A stretch of 21,969 nt of DNA from Caldilineales bacterium (GCA_021463315.1 JAJTXO010000010.1:1-21969); one strand, 5' to 3'. Counted from the stretch's first letter, positions 1 to 7,825 are shown. Notes: a model not told the origin generated them from the letters alone. Numbers and translations: made by a program.

Positions 1-27
1 AGTGGTCGTCAGTGTCAGTTGGTTCAT
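1..27 (-). CDS. 5' end of a gene running off the left edge
   Basis: An ATG read leftwards from position 27 is preceded by a good ribosome-binding site (GAGGAA on the minus strand, complement of 34-39, seven bases upstream). Only the first nine codons (MNQLTLTTT) are inside the window, so no product can be named. The 117 bases between it and the methylase remnant (28-144) hold a short frame ending in PFVLDIPATDKNFG whose stop lies two bases before the GAGGAA. It has no clear start and may itself be a remnant. The gene lies downstream of the broken methylase in the same direction, so it could be the next gene of that former operon. Confidence 0.35.
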
Positions 28-144
28 CAATCGTTCCTCAGCCGAAGTTCTTGTCCGTTGCAGGGATGTCCAGGACGAAGGGCATGGCTGCACCTCGCTT
101 GCCATCGTCTCTGACCCGCAGTGTACCCCGAACCTGCGTCTCCG

Positions 145-585
145 TCAAGCCGTTTCCATCCGCATCAACGCGTTGTCATAGACCATCAGCAGATCGGCGT
201 CCTTCTGCACCACCCGCTCCGGCAAGCGCTGGGCCACGGCGGCGACACTTGCGCATGCGCGCAGTGCAGGTGTCACGGCATAGTCGCGGCGGTGCCAGGC
301 GTCGCCAAAGCCGGCGCGCACGGCCTCGCTCCGCTCGCTGCGGAACACCTTGAGCCGGCCGCGGCCCTCGACGTGGGTGCGGAACTCGCGCAGTAACGCC
401 CGCTCGCGCAGCCGCTCCAGGTCCTGGGCGCGGCCCGGATCGGGCACGTACCAGCGGCCGGCCTCGTCCTGCAGGAAGCTCTCCTCCAGGATCGCGCGCA
501 GCTCGGGCAGTTGCTCGTGGCCGGCCTGGTGCATCTCACGGCGCAGCCAGAGGATGGCCGAACGCTCGTCGGCCACGGTCAAAGA
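145..585 (-). pseudogene. C-terminal fragment of a DNA methylase
   Basis: The frame from about ADERSAILWLRREM to its stop resembles, from memory of the family, the end of large adenine/cytosine DNA methylases of the N6_N4_Mtase type: FLQDEAGRWYVPDP, then RLRERALLREF, then EAVRAGFGDAWHRRDYA, QRLPERVVQ and DLLMVYDNALMR. No catalytic motif is left in this piece. It is fused in frame to the first 60 codons of a PIN toxin, so the single open frame 145-810 is a chimera and not one real gene. Two internal oddities support decay: a SERSEA duplication-like stretch, and an extra ten residues (VTPALRACAS) encoded by an imperfect palindrome at 244-274. The matching N-terminal piece lies at 1159-1983 in the same direction. 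Confidence 0.7.
244..274. repeat. Imperfect 31-bp palindrome inserted in the methylase remnant
   Basis: GACAC at 244-248 and GTGTC at 270-274 bracket a core built round TGCGCATGCGC. The stretch adds about ten codons between RRDYA and VAAVAQRLPE, where methylases of this type appear to run straight on. It could be a tiny mobile palindromic element or a fold-back mutation product. Boundaries are by eye. Confidence 0.45.
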
Positions 586-630
586 GTTTTGGCCATCAGC
601 ATGGCAGGGGCTTACCTTTGTGGCCGGTGT

Positions 631-810
631 CAATCGACATTCAATGACCGCCCGTCCCCGCTCGACCAGCTTGGCCACCTCCCAGCACGAGATGATGCTG
701 ACACCGAGCCCATCCCCCTGGTGCTCCTGGATAATGCGCAGCATGTCCTTGCTTGCCATCGAACCCTCATTGACCCACCATACCCAAACATGGGTATCGA
801 GCAGGATCAT
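631..810 (-). pseudogene. vapC: VapC-type PIN toxin, truncated after about 60 residues
   Basis: The start MILLDTHVWVWWVNEG is the classic first strand of a PIN-domain RNase, with the first acidic residue in LLDTH, followed by ISCWEVAKLVERGR around residues 40-53. A complete VapC is about 130 residues. Here homology ends near AVIECRL and the frame runs into methylase C-terminal sequence, so the later acidic residues and the fold's second half are missing and no activity is expected. The start at 810 is chosen because its ATG overlaps the antitoxin's TGA (ATGA), the usual translational coupling of these pairs; an in-frame GTG at 825 is less likely. Confidence 0.75.
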
Positions 811-1022
811 TGCAGGGCGTCCCACTCTTCTTCGGCGACCGGCTCAAACGGCAGCTCGAACTTAAGAACAGTCCCCTTCAGGGTTCGCGGGCGCGCCGTT
901 GGCGCCGGTCCTTTGCGCGCGCGTACAATCACTTCCACCAATTCCCCAGGTGGGAAAGGCAGTCCCTCTAGCTGCACGGTTCCGTTCTTGGATACGACCT
1001 TTTCAACGTTGTAGGTAGGCAT
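807..1022 (-). CDS. AbrB-like antitoxin of a VapBC-type pair
   Basis: A 71-residue protein, MPTYNVEKVVSKNGTVQLEG onward. The N-terminal half has the short strand pattern (VEKVVSKNGTVQLEGLPFPPGELVEVIV) of small SpoVT/AbrB-like or related antitoxins that pair with PIN toxins. The C-terminal half (LPFEPVAEEEWDALQ) is the kind of acidic/aromatic tail that wraps a toxin. The stop overlaps the vapC start. The frame is open further upstream to 1283, but that extension is the antisense-like shadow of the methylase. The antitoxin looks intact while its toxin is truncated, leaving a solitary antitoxin that might still bind DNA or neutralise related toxins elsewhere. Confidence 0.65.
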   Translation of the reverse strand: MPTYNVEKVVSKNGTVQLEGLPFPPGELVEVIVRARKGPAPTARPRTLKGTVLKFELPFEPVAEEEWDALQ

Positions 1023-1158
1023 CGTGCAATGCTCCAGGCCAGGCGCTGACATCGGGCGACGGCAACATGCAGGAGCCGGGCGTTCCTGCTGGCAGGATGA
1101 TAGCACGGATCGCAGGTTTCGACAACTTGTCCACTCTGTCCCTGCCCAGGGGTGGTAG

Positions 1159-1983
1159 GGTTGGGCAGGCAAAGACCTCGCTCCACACTGTGTAGTTGAT
1201 CCTGGCCTTGACCCGCTGCGGATGGTCGCAGTCCGTTCTTGCCCGGACCATGTGGGGATGCCAGGTCTCGTACATCCAGCCACATTCGGCCTCGACCTCG
1301 GCCAGGATGCGCCGGGCTTCAGCCTCGAACGCGGCCACGTCCACCGGGGTGTTGTAGTTGTAGGCGATAAAGGTGGCAGCCGGCGAGAGATCCACCAACA
1401 CGGCTTTGCGCGCGCCCAGGCGCGAGATCGGCGTCTGTCCGTCGTAGATCACGCCATCAGCATCCACCCGGTAGCCCAGGCTCTCCACCGCGCGCTTGTC
1501 GCCGCACAGTTGCGCCGCCACGCCGGTCACGCCCGCGCCGTACCGCAGAAGCCATCGAAGACGATGTCGCCGGGGTCTGTGTAGGCGCATGATCGCCTTG
1601 TGCGGCGGCTTGGTGTGGTACGAATGCGCGCTATAGATCGGGTCGTTCTTGCCCTCGGAGACGTCGGCTGCGAAGGGCTCGCGGCTGTAGCCGTTGACGG
1701 CGTCGTCCGGCAGACTCAGGTCAGCCCGGATGGCGCGATGTTCCTCCTTCCACAGAGTGACGATCTCCGGCAGGAAGGGGTTGGGGCATGCGGTGTAGTA
1801 CGGCGGGTCGGAGAGGGCGAGGATGGCCTCATCCTCGCCGATGGGAAAGCCTTCGATGGCGCGGAAGGTGGGGTCGGCCAGCATGGCGCACAGGCGCTCG
1901 ACGGCGACCGAGCGGTCAGTGTCGTTGCGCTGGGTAGTGTAGGTGGCGCGTTCTTCGACGAGAAGGGGGAGTTGTTGGGGCAT
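1159..1983 (-). pseudogene. N-terminal fragment of a DNA methylase with scrambled SAM motif
   Basis: The frame begins MPQQLPLLVEERATYTTQ and carries the catalytic DPPYYTACPNPFLPEI motif at about residues 59-74, then EPFAADVSEGKNDPIYSAHSYH and later GVAAQLCGDKRAVESLGYRV. These point to an N6/N4 amino-methylase of the large N6_N4_Mtase group. The glycine-rich SAM motif is unreadable in this frame (RLHRPRRHRLRWLLRYGAG) but appears in the +1 frame as YTDPGDIVFDGFCGT between about 1528 and 1587, so two small compensating indels have shifted it. Recognisable homology stops near residue 275 (VWSEVFACP); the rest of the open frame, to 1003, is not methylase. The remaining C-terminal part lies at 145-585, with a TA module between. 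Confidence 0.72.
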
Positions 1984-2047
1984 AGGGAGTATTCCCGGTG
2001 CTGATGATCGAAAAAAGACTTCGCTCTCGACGTAGTTTAGGCTTTGT

Positions 2048-2079
2048 AACCAGTTAGCAGCCAGATTGTAGCACTGGTT
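2048..2079. promoter_or_regulatory. Inverted repeat upstream of the cassette promoter (possible operator)
   Basis: AACCAGT at 2048-2054 and its exact complement ACTGGTT at 2073-2079 are separated by 18 bases. The repeat lies between the divergent methylase remnant and the cassette, 42 bases before the -35 box at 2122. Such spacing fits an activator or repressor half-site pair, but a chance repeat of this length is possible. Confidence 0.3.
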
Positions 2080-2121
2080 GGTGATAGGCCCAAGCTGTGC
2101 ACATGGTCTTAGCTGCTCATC

Positions 2122-2150
2122 TTGTCACCTTACTTCATTACAGATATAAT
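2122..2150 (+). promoter_or_regulatory. Near-consensus sigma70-type promoter of the six-gene cassette
   Basis: TTGTCA at 2122-2127 and TATAAT at 2145-2150 are separated by exactly 17 bases, which fits the housekeeping consensus with one mismatch. Transcription would begin near 2157 and leave a leader of about 165 bases before the ATG at 2322. The remaining intergenic DNA (1984-2321) holds no convincing gene on either strand, apart from the inverted repeat at 2048-2079. Confidence 0.6.
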
Positions 2151-2321
2151 CCTCAATGGTTGACCCGCAATCTGCGAACAAAACTCGAGTATCAGTTCTT
2201 TGGACAGGTTGCCTCGTCGTCTTCGCAGTAACCTAAGCTCACTTTCATCCAGCCTTATGAGCATAACTCACTCACCTGGCTTGATACTCCGCTTCGACAA
2301 TTGCATGGAAGAGGATCCTGC

Positions 2322-3416
2322 ATGGCTATCTCTCTAGCCCTATATAACCAGTGTCGCACGATTCTGCTCAAGTGTCCTGAGTTCAGCAGCACTGAACAGC
2401 TTCGTTCTGTGTTTGTTACTCCGGAGTTGCGAATCTTCCTCAATGGATTACCGGATTGTGTAAGCGCATCGGACCGAGTTACCCAGACTATCGCTTACCT
2501 GTTACCGCTACGACTTATTGACAAGCGGTTCGTGTTTCCAGTCTTTCTGAGCATCTTGCGCGACAATCGAGACCACAACGATGAGTTACACGGACAATTG
2601 AAGGAACTAGTTGCAGCGGTAGATGAGGCTGTGCTGGATAGTTTGACAGTGCCAGTCATCATAGTAGCGATGAACCACACGCAAGCAAAGGAACTCTTCT
2701 CTGAAGAGATATTTGCGAATCCTTCCGTTACACTCGAAGAACGTGATCGCTTTAGGCAACTCCGGGAAATGCTACCTAAGGCTGAGTCAGTGGATATTGC
2801 GAGCCATTATGGGCCACAAAGAGAGTCATGGAAACCGTTTTTCCACGGTAACACGGAGATTTCGCAGGTAATCAGGAGTGTGGTAGATCATATCAATCAG
2901 ACAAATCGTTTGCCGAGTAGTCTGCCCGCTTTGATACCGGAGTTTTTGTCGGATGAGTTCTTTTCGGACGATAAGAGTATCCGTAGGCCTGTGTTGAATA
3001 GACTCTCTAGCGCGGGAGGAGTTCTCGTCATTGACGCCGTGTCGCTGTTCCATCCTTTGGTTAGCCATCGTATTGCCAGTTCCGCTGTAAGCGGGATACG
3101 GAGGGTAGCCATTCTGGTAGTCTCCCCCATAGATGCGGGTACATTACCAGTTAATCTGTTGGTAGATGCAGTTTTGAACAGACGGATGGAAACGACACTG
3201 GCTCGCTTCGAAGAGGATCTTGACCGATTCTGCGAAGTCGGCGCTGGCAATTTGACGGCAATTAGGCGCTGGTTGTTCACGATCCTTCCCGATGCTGCTG
3301 CAGGCGTTCGCTCTGACAGACCCAACCCGACCAATCTCAGTCTGTTTCGGCAGAGTGCGGCCAGAGAACCACAGGGCATTCAGCAGGCCTTCTATGGCGG
3401 AGGTGTCGTTCGATGA
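2322..3416 (+). CDS. EAD (effector-associated domain) protein with unassigned C-terminal half
   Basis: A 364-residue soluble protein. Residues about 5-100 (ALYNQCRTILLKCPEF, LRSVFVTPEL, then VFPVFLSILRD) form an alpha-helical domain clearly related to the one in the last gene of the cassette. It has the look of the bacterial effector-associated (EAD, death-like) adaptor domains found at the ends of conflict-system proteins. The exact EAD subtype is not certain. Residues about 108-120 (VPVIIVAMNHTQ) begin a second domain I do not recognise; a later stretch (GGVLVIDAVSLFHPLV, then RRVAILVVSPI) looks like core strands of an alpha/beta fold. The start at 2322 is preferred over the TTG at 2301 because GAAGAGGA lies six bases before it. 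The stop overlaps the next gene's start (ATGA), so it is probably translated together with, and binds to, the ATPase. Confidence 0.7.
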   Translation: MAISLALYNQCRTILLKCPEFSSTEQLRSVFVTPELRIFLNGLPDCVSASDRVTQTIAYLLPLRLIDKRFVFPVFLSILRDNRDHNDELHGQLKELVAAVDEAVLDSLTVPVIIVAMNHTQAKELFSEEIFANPSVTLEERDRFRQLREMLPKAESVDIASHYGPQRESWKPFFHGNTEISQVIRSVVDHINQTNRLPSSLPALIPEFLSDEFFSDDKSIRRPVLNRLSSAGGVLVIDAVSLFHPLVSHRIASSAVSGIRRVAILVVSPIDAGTLPVNLLVDAVLNRRMETTLARFEEDLDRFCEVGAGNLTAIRRWLFTILPDAAAGVRSDRPNPTNLSLFRQSAAREPQGIQQAFYGGGVVR

Positions 3417-4738
3417 TCATAACCTTCTATTCCTATAAGGGCGGAGTTGGTCGTAGTATGGCACTTGCCAACCTTGCCGAGTTGTTCTATCAGGCAGGCT
3501 TTCGCGCTCTGATGGTCGATTGGGATTTGGAAGCGCCCGGTTTAGAGCGTTTCTTCCCTGTGATCGAGCCACAGCAAGTAACAACAAAAGCTGGTGTTAT
3601 TGACATGTTGATCGACTACAAGGTGCAGATGGCATCGGAATCGAGCCACGAGTCGATGTTGGAATCCTGCAATCCACTTCGGTACATCACGGAGATCTAT
3701 CCAAACCAGCCCGGTTCTGGTGGACTCTTCCTGATTACGGCGGGAAGGCGCAGAGAATCGCACTTCTCAGAATACGCACGCTCTGTTTTGAGTTTTGACT
3801 GGCAGGATTTCTATGAAAACTGGGAAGGGGAACTCTACTTCGACTGGTTGCGTGAACAGTTTGATCCAATTGCAGATGTTACGCTCATTGACAGCCGGAC
3901 TGGCGTTACTGAAATGGGAGGAGTTTGCACGTACCAGCTTGCCGATGTGGTCGTTATGTTTTGTGCCGGAAACCAGCAGAGTCTAGAGGGTACATTCGAG
4001 ATGGCTCAAAACTTCGCGAGCGAAGTCGTGAAGGACTTGCGTGGCGGGCGTTTGCTTAAGCTAGTAGTGGTTCCAGCAAGAGTCGAGGACAGATCAGAAA
4101 AGGACTCCTTTGCGGAGTTTCAGAGTGAGTTTAAGGCCCGGTTCAGCCGTGCCAATTTCGGGATAGATGTCATGCCACTTTCGGTGGAAGAAATGTGGGA
4201 CCTCAAAATACCCCATGTACCATACTACGCTTTCCGTGAACGAGTAGCGGTGCGCGAAAGCTCAAACAAACGCCATGAAGACATGTACTCGGCATTCGTC
4301 GGTCTCTTCAACCAGCTTTCTAGCCTAGCACCTGACAGTCGTTCACTTTCATCACTTTCACTGGTTGGCCGGCTGGAACGACCACGAGGACAAGCGTTGC
4401 TGTTGAACTCCGAAGGCAAGGGTTACCCTGTTTCGGGGGTCAGAACCCTTATAGGTCGCTCTAGCAAGAGACATAACTTGTATCCAGAGCTAGATTTGTC
4501 TGGCGAGGAATTTGGCCATACAGTCAGCAAAATCCACGCTCAGATCACTCATCTTGCAGACCAATGGTACCTCGAGGCACTGCCCGCAACAAACGGCACA
4601 GTTGTGCAGGAAGAACTGCTGAAAACTGGAATGAAGAGACGTCTTCAACACGGGGATGTCATCAGATTTGGAGGCGTTGTCCTCACATTCCAGATTTCGA
4701 ACGACCGCAGTCAAGGGGGTAACACCGGTCAAGTGTGA
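3413..4738 (+). CDS. KGGVGR ParA/MinD-like ATPase fused to a C-terminal FHA domain
   Basis: Residues 1-300 are a SIMIBI-class P-loop ATPase with the deviant Walker A KGGVGRS (9-15), followed by SMALAN, the switch-like DWDLEAPGLERF (36-47) and a Walker B-type VTLIDSRTG (156-164). This KGGVGR subgroup is repeatedly found in bacterial conflict-type gene sets, unlike chromosome-partition ParA (KGGVGKT). Residues about 335-430 form an FHA domain that binds phospho-Thr: IGRSS (347-351), VSKIHA (371-376) and TNGT (393-396) correspond to the usual GR, SxxH and NG positions. No membrane segment is seen. The start overlaps the stop of the EAD gene, and a structured 120-base gap follows. A likely role is an NTP-dependent switch recruited to phosphorylated partners made by the kinase in the same cassette. 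Confidence 0.85.
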   Translation: MIITFYSYKGGVGRSMALANLAELFYQAGFRALMVDWDLEAPGLERFFPVIEPQQVTTKAGVIDMLIDYKVQMASESSHESMLESCNPLRYITEIYPNQPGSGGLFLITAGRRRESHFSEYARSVLSFDWQDFYENWEGELYFDWLREQFDPIADVTLIDSRTGVTEMGGVCTYQLADVVVMFCAGNQQSLEGTFEMAQNFASEVVKDLRGGRLLKLVVVPARVEDRSEKDSFAEFQSEFKARFSRANFGIDVMPLSVEEMWDLKIPHVPYYAFRERVAVRESSNKRHEDMYSAFVGLFNQLSSLAPDSRSLSSLSLVGRLERPRGQALLLNSEGKGYPVSGVRTLIGRSSKRHNLYPELDLSGEEFGHTVSKIHAQITHLADQWYLEALPATNGTVVQEELLKTGMKRRLQHGDVIRFGGVVLTFQISNDRSQGGNTGQV

Positions 4739-4742
4739 GGTT

Positions 4743-4771
4743 GACCAACTGCTTATGCTTAACAGTTGGTC
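4743..4771 (+). promoter_or_regulatory. Strong hairpin in the ATPase-vWA gap
   Basis: GACCAACTG (4743-4751) and CAGTTGGTC (4763-4771) make a perfect nine-pair stem with an 11-base loop. Smaller stems follow: CTAC/GTAG at 4771-4784, and TGGGG/CCCCA farther on before the next gene. No U-tract follows, so a simple intrinsic terminator is not supported. An mRNA-processing, stabilising or attenuating element that sets protein ratios inside the operon is more plausible. Confidence 0.45.
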
Positions 4772-4858
4772 TACTACCTCGTAGGTCTCAATATCACATA
4801 TACCTTGGGGATACTTCGTTAGGGAACCCCATAACGCCGATTGATGACGGAGCGAGCG

Positions 4859-6346
4859 ATGCGGCCAATCATTAACCTGATACTTACTACAGTGTTACTA
4901 TGGTTCTCAGTTGAAGTCCTATCCAGCGCGGGACACTCCATCGGATTGCACAAGGACAACACCATAGAGATCTTAGTGCACATCGGTCCTCTTGAATCAG
5001 TTTCAAGTGCCAAAGCAACTGACGCGCCAGAGACGGAACAGCAGACTGAAAGATTTCGTGACTCCGCGACAAACACGGTTAAGCCAATCACGCTTGATGA
5101 AAAGGCGGTAACAGTCGATGGCGCGGTAATCGCTCTCATATTCGATGTTAGTTCGACAGATCAATCAGTGCTAGATCAAATTGTCCAGGCAGTCGAGCAA
5201 TTGACAGTCCAGGGGCCTTACCTAGACAAAAGCACACGCAAAGACTGGCTGGCCATATATGCCCCGGCCTTCGGTGGTTTTCAATTTGTACTGCCGTGGA
5301 CCAACGATTATAATAATGTGTTCAATGCTACATATCTCTACCAGAACCCTGGTGGCCTCACGTCGCCACTTGCGCAATTACTGAAACATGCCTTGGCTGA
5401 TCTTGACTCTGCAAGCGATGCAAATCCCGAAAGCGTAACGAAATCGATAATTGTCTTCACTGACAACGTGTCACAACTGAGCGAAGAAGAACTGAACGAA
5501 ATCGCCACGAACGCCAAAAAGGTTGGTGTACGGATCCATGTGGTCCGAGTTGGATCTGAAGATGGTTCGAACGGCACTGAAGAACTTGCTACGCTTACCG
5601 GCGGGATTCTGGTAAATGCATCGGATGTTGAACTCCGAGCACAGCAGCTTGCGCAGGTTTATAGCGAGGCAACAGCTACCTTGCCAAGTCCCCCAGTTGT
5701 GAATGTAGTGGACATGATTGTGGACAGTGACGTACGGACATCTTGGGTCAGTTTGATGGCGCTAGTGATGGCGCTAGTGTCACTTGTTGTCGCCTTGATC
5801 GTCTTGATACGCAAACCCCAGATTAGACAACTAGCTTCCGAGATGATGACAGGCACTGTCAAGAGTGTCACCCAACCCTTTGTTCTTAATCGCAGAAGCT
5901 CACAGGCTGGACCCGCAAGAGCACGTTTGGTTGTTATGGAAGGAATGTCGTCGCTTGCATCGACAATTCTACTGCACGGTAGCGCTACTCGTATTGGTCG
6001 AGACCCGGCGCTGTCGAATGTTGTTCTGGAAGATCCTCGTGTGTCACGTTATCACTGTCGGATTGCCGAGGAAGCTGATGGCACGTACAAAATCTACGAT
6101 GAGGGCAGCACCAGTGGGACGTACGTCAACTACGCACCGGTTGGACTGATGGGTGTTCTGCTTCGAGATCAAGATGTGATTCACGTTGGACCAGTTGGCT
6201 TACGCTTTGAGTTGCTAGAGAAATCGTCACTGCCTGGCCAAATAAGCTCAACCTCTTTTGAAAGACGTACCTGGGGTGATCCTGAGAGTGCTATTGATGA
6301 GATACCTGACGACGACCTCGATCATACGACGCCGTTCAGAGTGTGA
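4859..6346 (+). CDS. Membrane vWA-FHA protein
   Basis: A 495-residue protein with an N-terminal signal or anchor helix (about 4-25), a von Willebrand A-like domain (about 88-275), a second membrane helix (about 297-317), and a cytoplasmic FHA domain (about 371-455). The metal site is mostly conserved: DVSST (96-100) stands for DxSxS, with T168 and T201-D202 for the later positions. The FHA keeps IGR (379-381) and VSRYH (395-399), but the usual STNGT is STSGT (417-421), which may alter binding. The acidic tail ends HTTPFRV, a plausible phospho-Thr site. With two helices the vWA domain would be outside and the FHA inside, so the protein could carry a signal across the membrane. The start at 4859 has GGAG six bases upstream; ATG 4844 and TTG 4841 lack one. 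Confidence 0.8.
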   Translation: MRPIINLILTTVLLWFSVEVLSSAGHSIGLHKDNTIEILVHIGPLESVSSAKATDAPETEQQTERFRDSATNTVKPITLDEKAVTVDGAVIALIFDVSSTDQSVLDQIVQAVEQLTVQGPYLDKSTRKDWLAIYAPAFGGFQFVLPWTNDYNNVFNATYLYQNPGGLTSPLAQLLKHALADLDSASDANPESVTKSIIVFTDNVSQLSEEELNEIATNAKKVGVRIHVVRVGSEDGSNGTEELATLTGGILVNASDVELRAQQLAQVYSEATATLPSPPVVNVVDMIVDSDVRTSWVSLMALVMALVSLVVALIVLIRKPQIRQLASEMMTGTVKSVTQPFVLNRRSSQAGPARARLVVMEGMSSLASTILLHGSATRIGRDPALSNVVLEDPRVSRYHCRIAEEADGTYKIYDEGSTSGTYVNYAPVGLMGVLLRDQDVIHVGPVGLRFELLEKSSLPGQISSTSFERRTWGDPESAIDEIPDDDLDHTTPFRV

Positions 6347-6397
6347 CATTTTGGCATCCCTCAACACGCCTTGTAACAGACGAAACCAGGTGACTCA

Positions 6398-7714
6398 ATG
6401 ACCGAACTCGCTCCAGGAAGTTCAATAGGACCATATCCCTACCGGATTATCAGAGGGTTGCGAAAACCGACTGGCGGCATGTCCAACGTCTATTTGGCAT
6501 CTGTGGAAGACGCTGAGACCAACCAGCCGCAAGGCGTCGTTGCTGTCAAAATCATGGCAACCAGGGATTCAGATGGTCTGTTCCTTCGGACTATGGAGAA
6601 TGAGGTCGAGCTTTTGCGAAGTCTGAAGCATCCAGGTATTGTGCGCCTCTTTCCAATCCAAAAAGAGGGTTTGCGTAACTTGCCCTATATGGCCCAGGCT
6701 AATCTTTCCGGGCACCCGTGGTTCTCGGTAATGGAGTATCTTGGTGGCGGTTCACTGGCGGAGCTAATTGAGCAGAAGAACACGTTGGACATCGGTCTGA
6801 GTCTCGAGATCGTTCGCAACCTAGCAGCTACTCTGGACTACCTCCACAGTCGTCAACAGGTTCATCTAGATATCAAACCTGGGAACATACTGTTTCGAGG
6901 TGCGCCCTCATTAGATGGATTAGTACAACCAGTACTGATTGATTTCGGAGTTTCCAGAGCGGTTGGTCAGAGTGGGCTGGAAGCAGGCACCCTTCAGTGG
7001 TCCTCTCCAGAGCGAATTCCATCCGAACCTGTTGCAGGGTTACATGGGTTTGGAGTTCGTCCACATCCATCAATGGACATCTATGCGCTTGGTGTTGTGC
7101 TCTATCAGATGGTCACGGGACGTTTGCCATTTGAAGGGCGGACACGTAAGGACATCACTCCGTCGATCTTGGGGGGCACTCCCGTAGCACCATCAGAACA
7201 CCAACCTCTTGTTAAACCCGAATTGGACGAGTTGATTCTCTCGATGATATCGAAGGATCCTAGCAAACGTCCGACTGCAGGGGAGGTTGCAATTGCCTCA
7301 GAGGTGCTAGCTATTCGTTTTGGCTACAGTCACCCGTATGGCCAGCTTTCAATCGCCAATTCTGCGAGGGCACCGGAATTGAACATGGAAGGCAAGGTTG
7401 TGTCGAAAGGTCGGCTGGCGATAGTTGCTTTGATTATGATCCTGGCAGCTGGGACGCTATTCCTCTTCTCCCTTCAACCATGGAAAACCGAGACCGTTGT
7501 AATTCCTTCACCCAATCCTTCAACACTCTTCGTGCCATCAAGAGAGACCGAGCAGTCGATCAACACCATGCAGGCATCACCATTACCCAGCGTTGGCTCA
7601 CCGGGGCCAACTACGTCAACTTCCAAGCCTCCTGGCTTTACGAGAATGCCGACCGTCGGCCCTACCGTGACTCTTATTCCCACTCGGACGCCGGTACCCA
7701 ACGGTACACGATAA
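6398..7714 (+). CDS. Membrane Hanks-type Ser/Thr protein kinase
   Basis: A 438-residue kinase: degenerate glycine loop (TGGMSNVY, 25-32), VAVK with K51, ENEVELL helix C glutamate (near 69-71), catalytic loop HLDIKPGN (156-163) with D158 and N163, DFG (182-184), and SPE (203-205) in place of APE. The Arg of HRD is Leu, so this is a non-RD kinase that probably does not need classical activation-loop phosphorylation. One membrane helix lies at about 340-358, followed by an outside tail of about 80 residues rich in Ser, Thr and Pro, without PASTA repeats. The start at 6398 has AGGTG upstream. Neighbouring FHA proteins and the PP2C phosphatase are its likely substrates/readers and antagonist. Confidence 0.9.
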   Translation: MTELAPGSSIGPYPYRIIRGLRKPTGGMSNVYLASVEDAETNQPQGVVAVKIMATRDSDGLFLRTMENEVELLRSLKHPGIVRLFPIQKEGLRNLPYMAQANLSGHPWFSVMEYLGGGSLAELIEQKNTLDIGLSLEIVRNLAATLDYLHSRQQVHLDIKPGNILFRGAPSLDGLVQPVLIDFGVSRAVGQSGLEAGTLQWSSPERIPSEPVAGLHGFGVRPHPSMDIYALGVVLYQMVTGRLPFEGRTRKDITPSILGGTPVAPSEHQPLVKPELDELILSMISKDPSKRPTAGEVAIASEVLAIRFGYSHPYGQLSIANSARAPELNMEGKVVSKGRLAIVALIMILAAGTLFLFSLQPWKTETVVIPSPNPSTLFVPSRETEQSINTMQASPLPSVGSPGPTTSTSKPPGFTRMPTVGPTVTLIPTRTPVPNGTR

Positions 7715-7825
7715 TCCAGATAGCCTGTTCTACGCACTACTAGACTGGCTCGCTCAGTATAGTTATTGCCCCATTCTGGGCACTCGCCGAACTGGGAAGC
7801 TCGTTTTTCTCTCGGATTGTGTCAT

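Noticed and set aside
12..353. Plus-strand open frames across the left edge
   Set aside because: Low-complexity, Arg/Ser/Pro-rich translations antisense to the methylase remnant; no start signal or family motif.
3413..4200. Plasmid or chromosome partition ParA
   Set aside because: Walker A is KGGVGRS and not KGGVGKT, no ParB-like gene or parS-like repeats are nearby, and an FHA domain is fused.
4743..4771. Rho-independent terminator after the ATPase gene
   Set aside because: The stem is strong but no T-run follows, and the next gene continues on the same strand.
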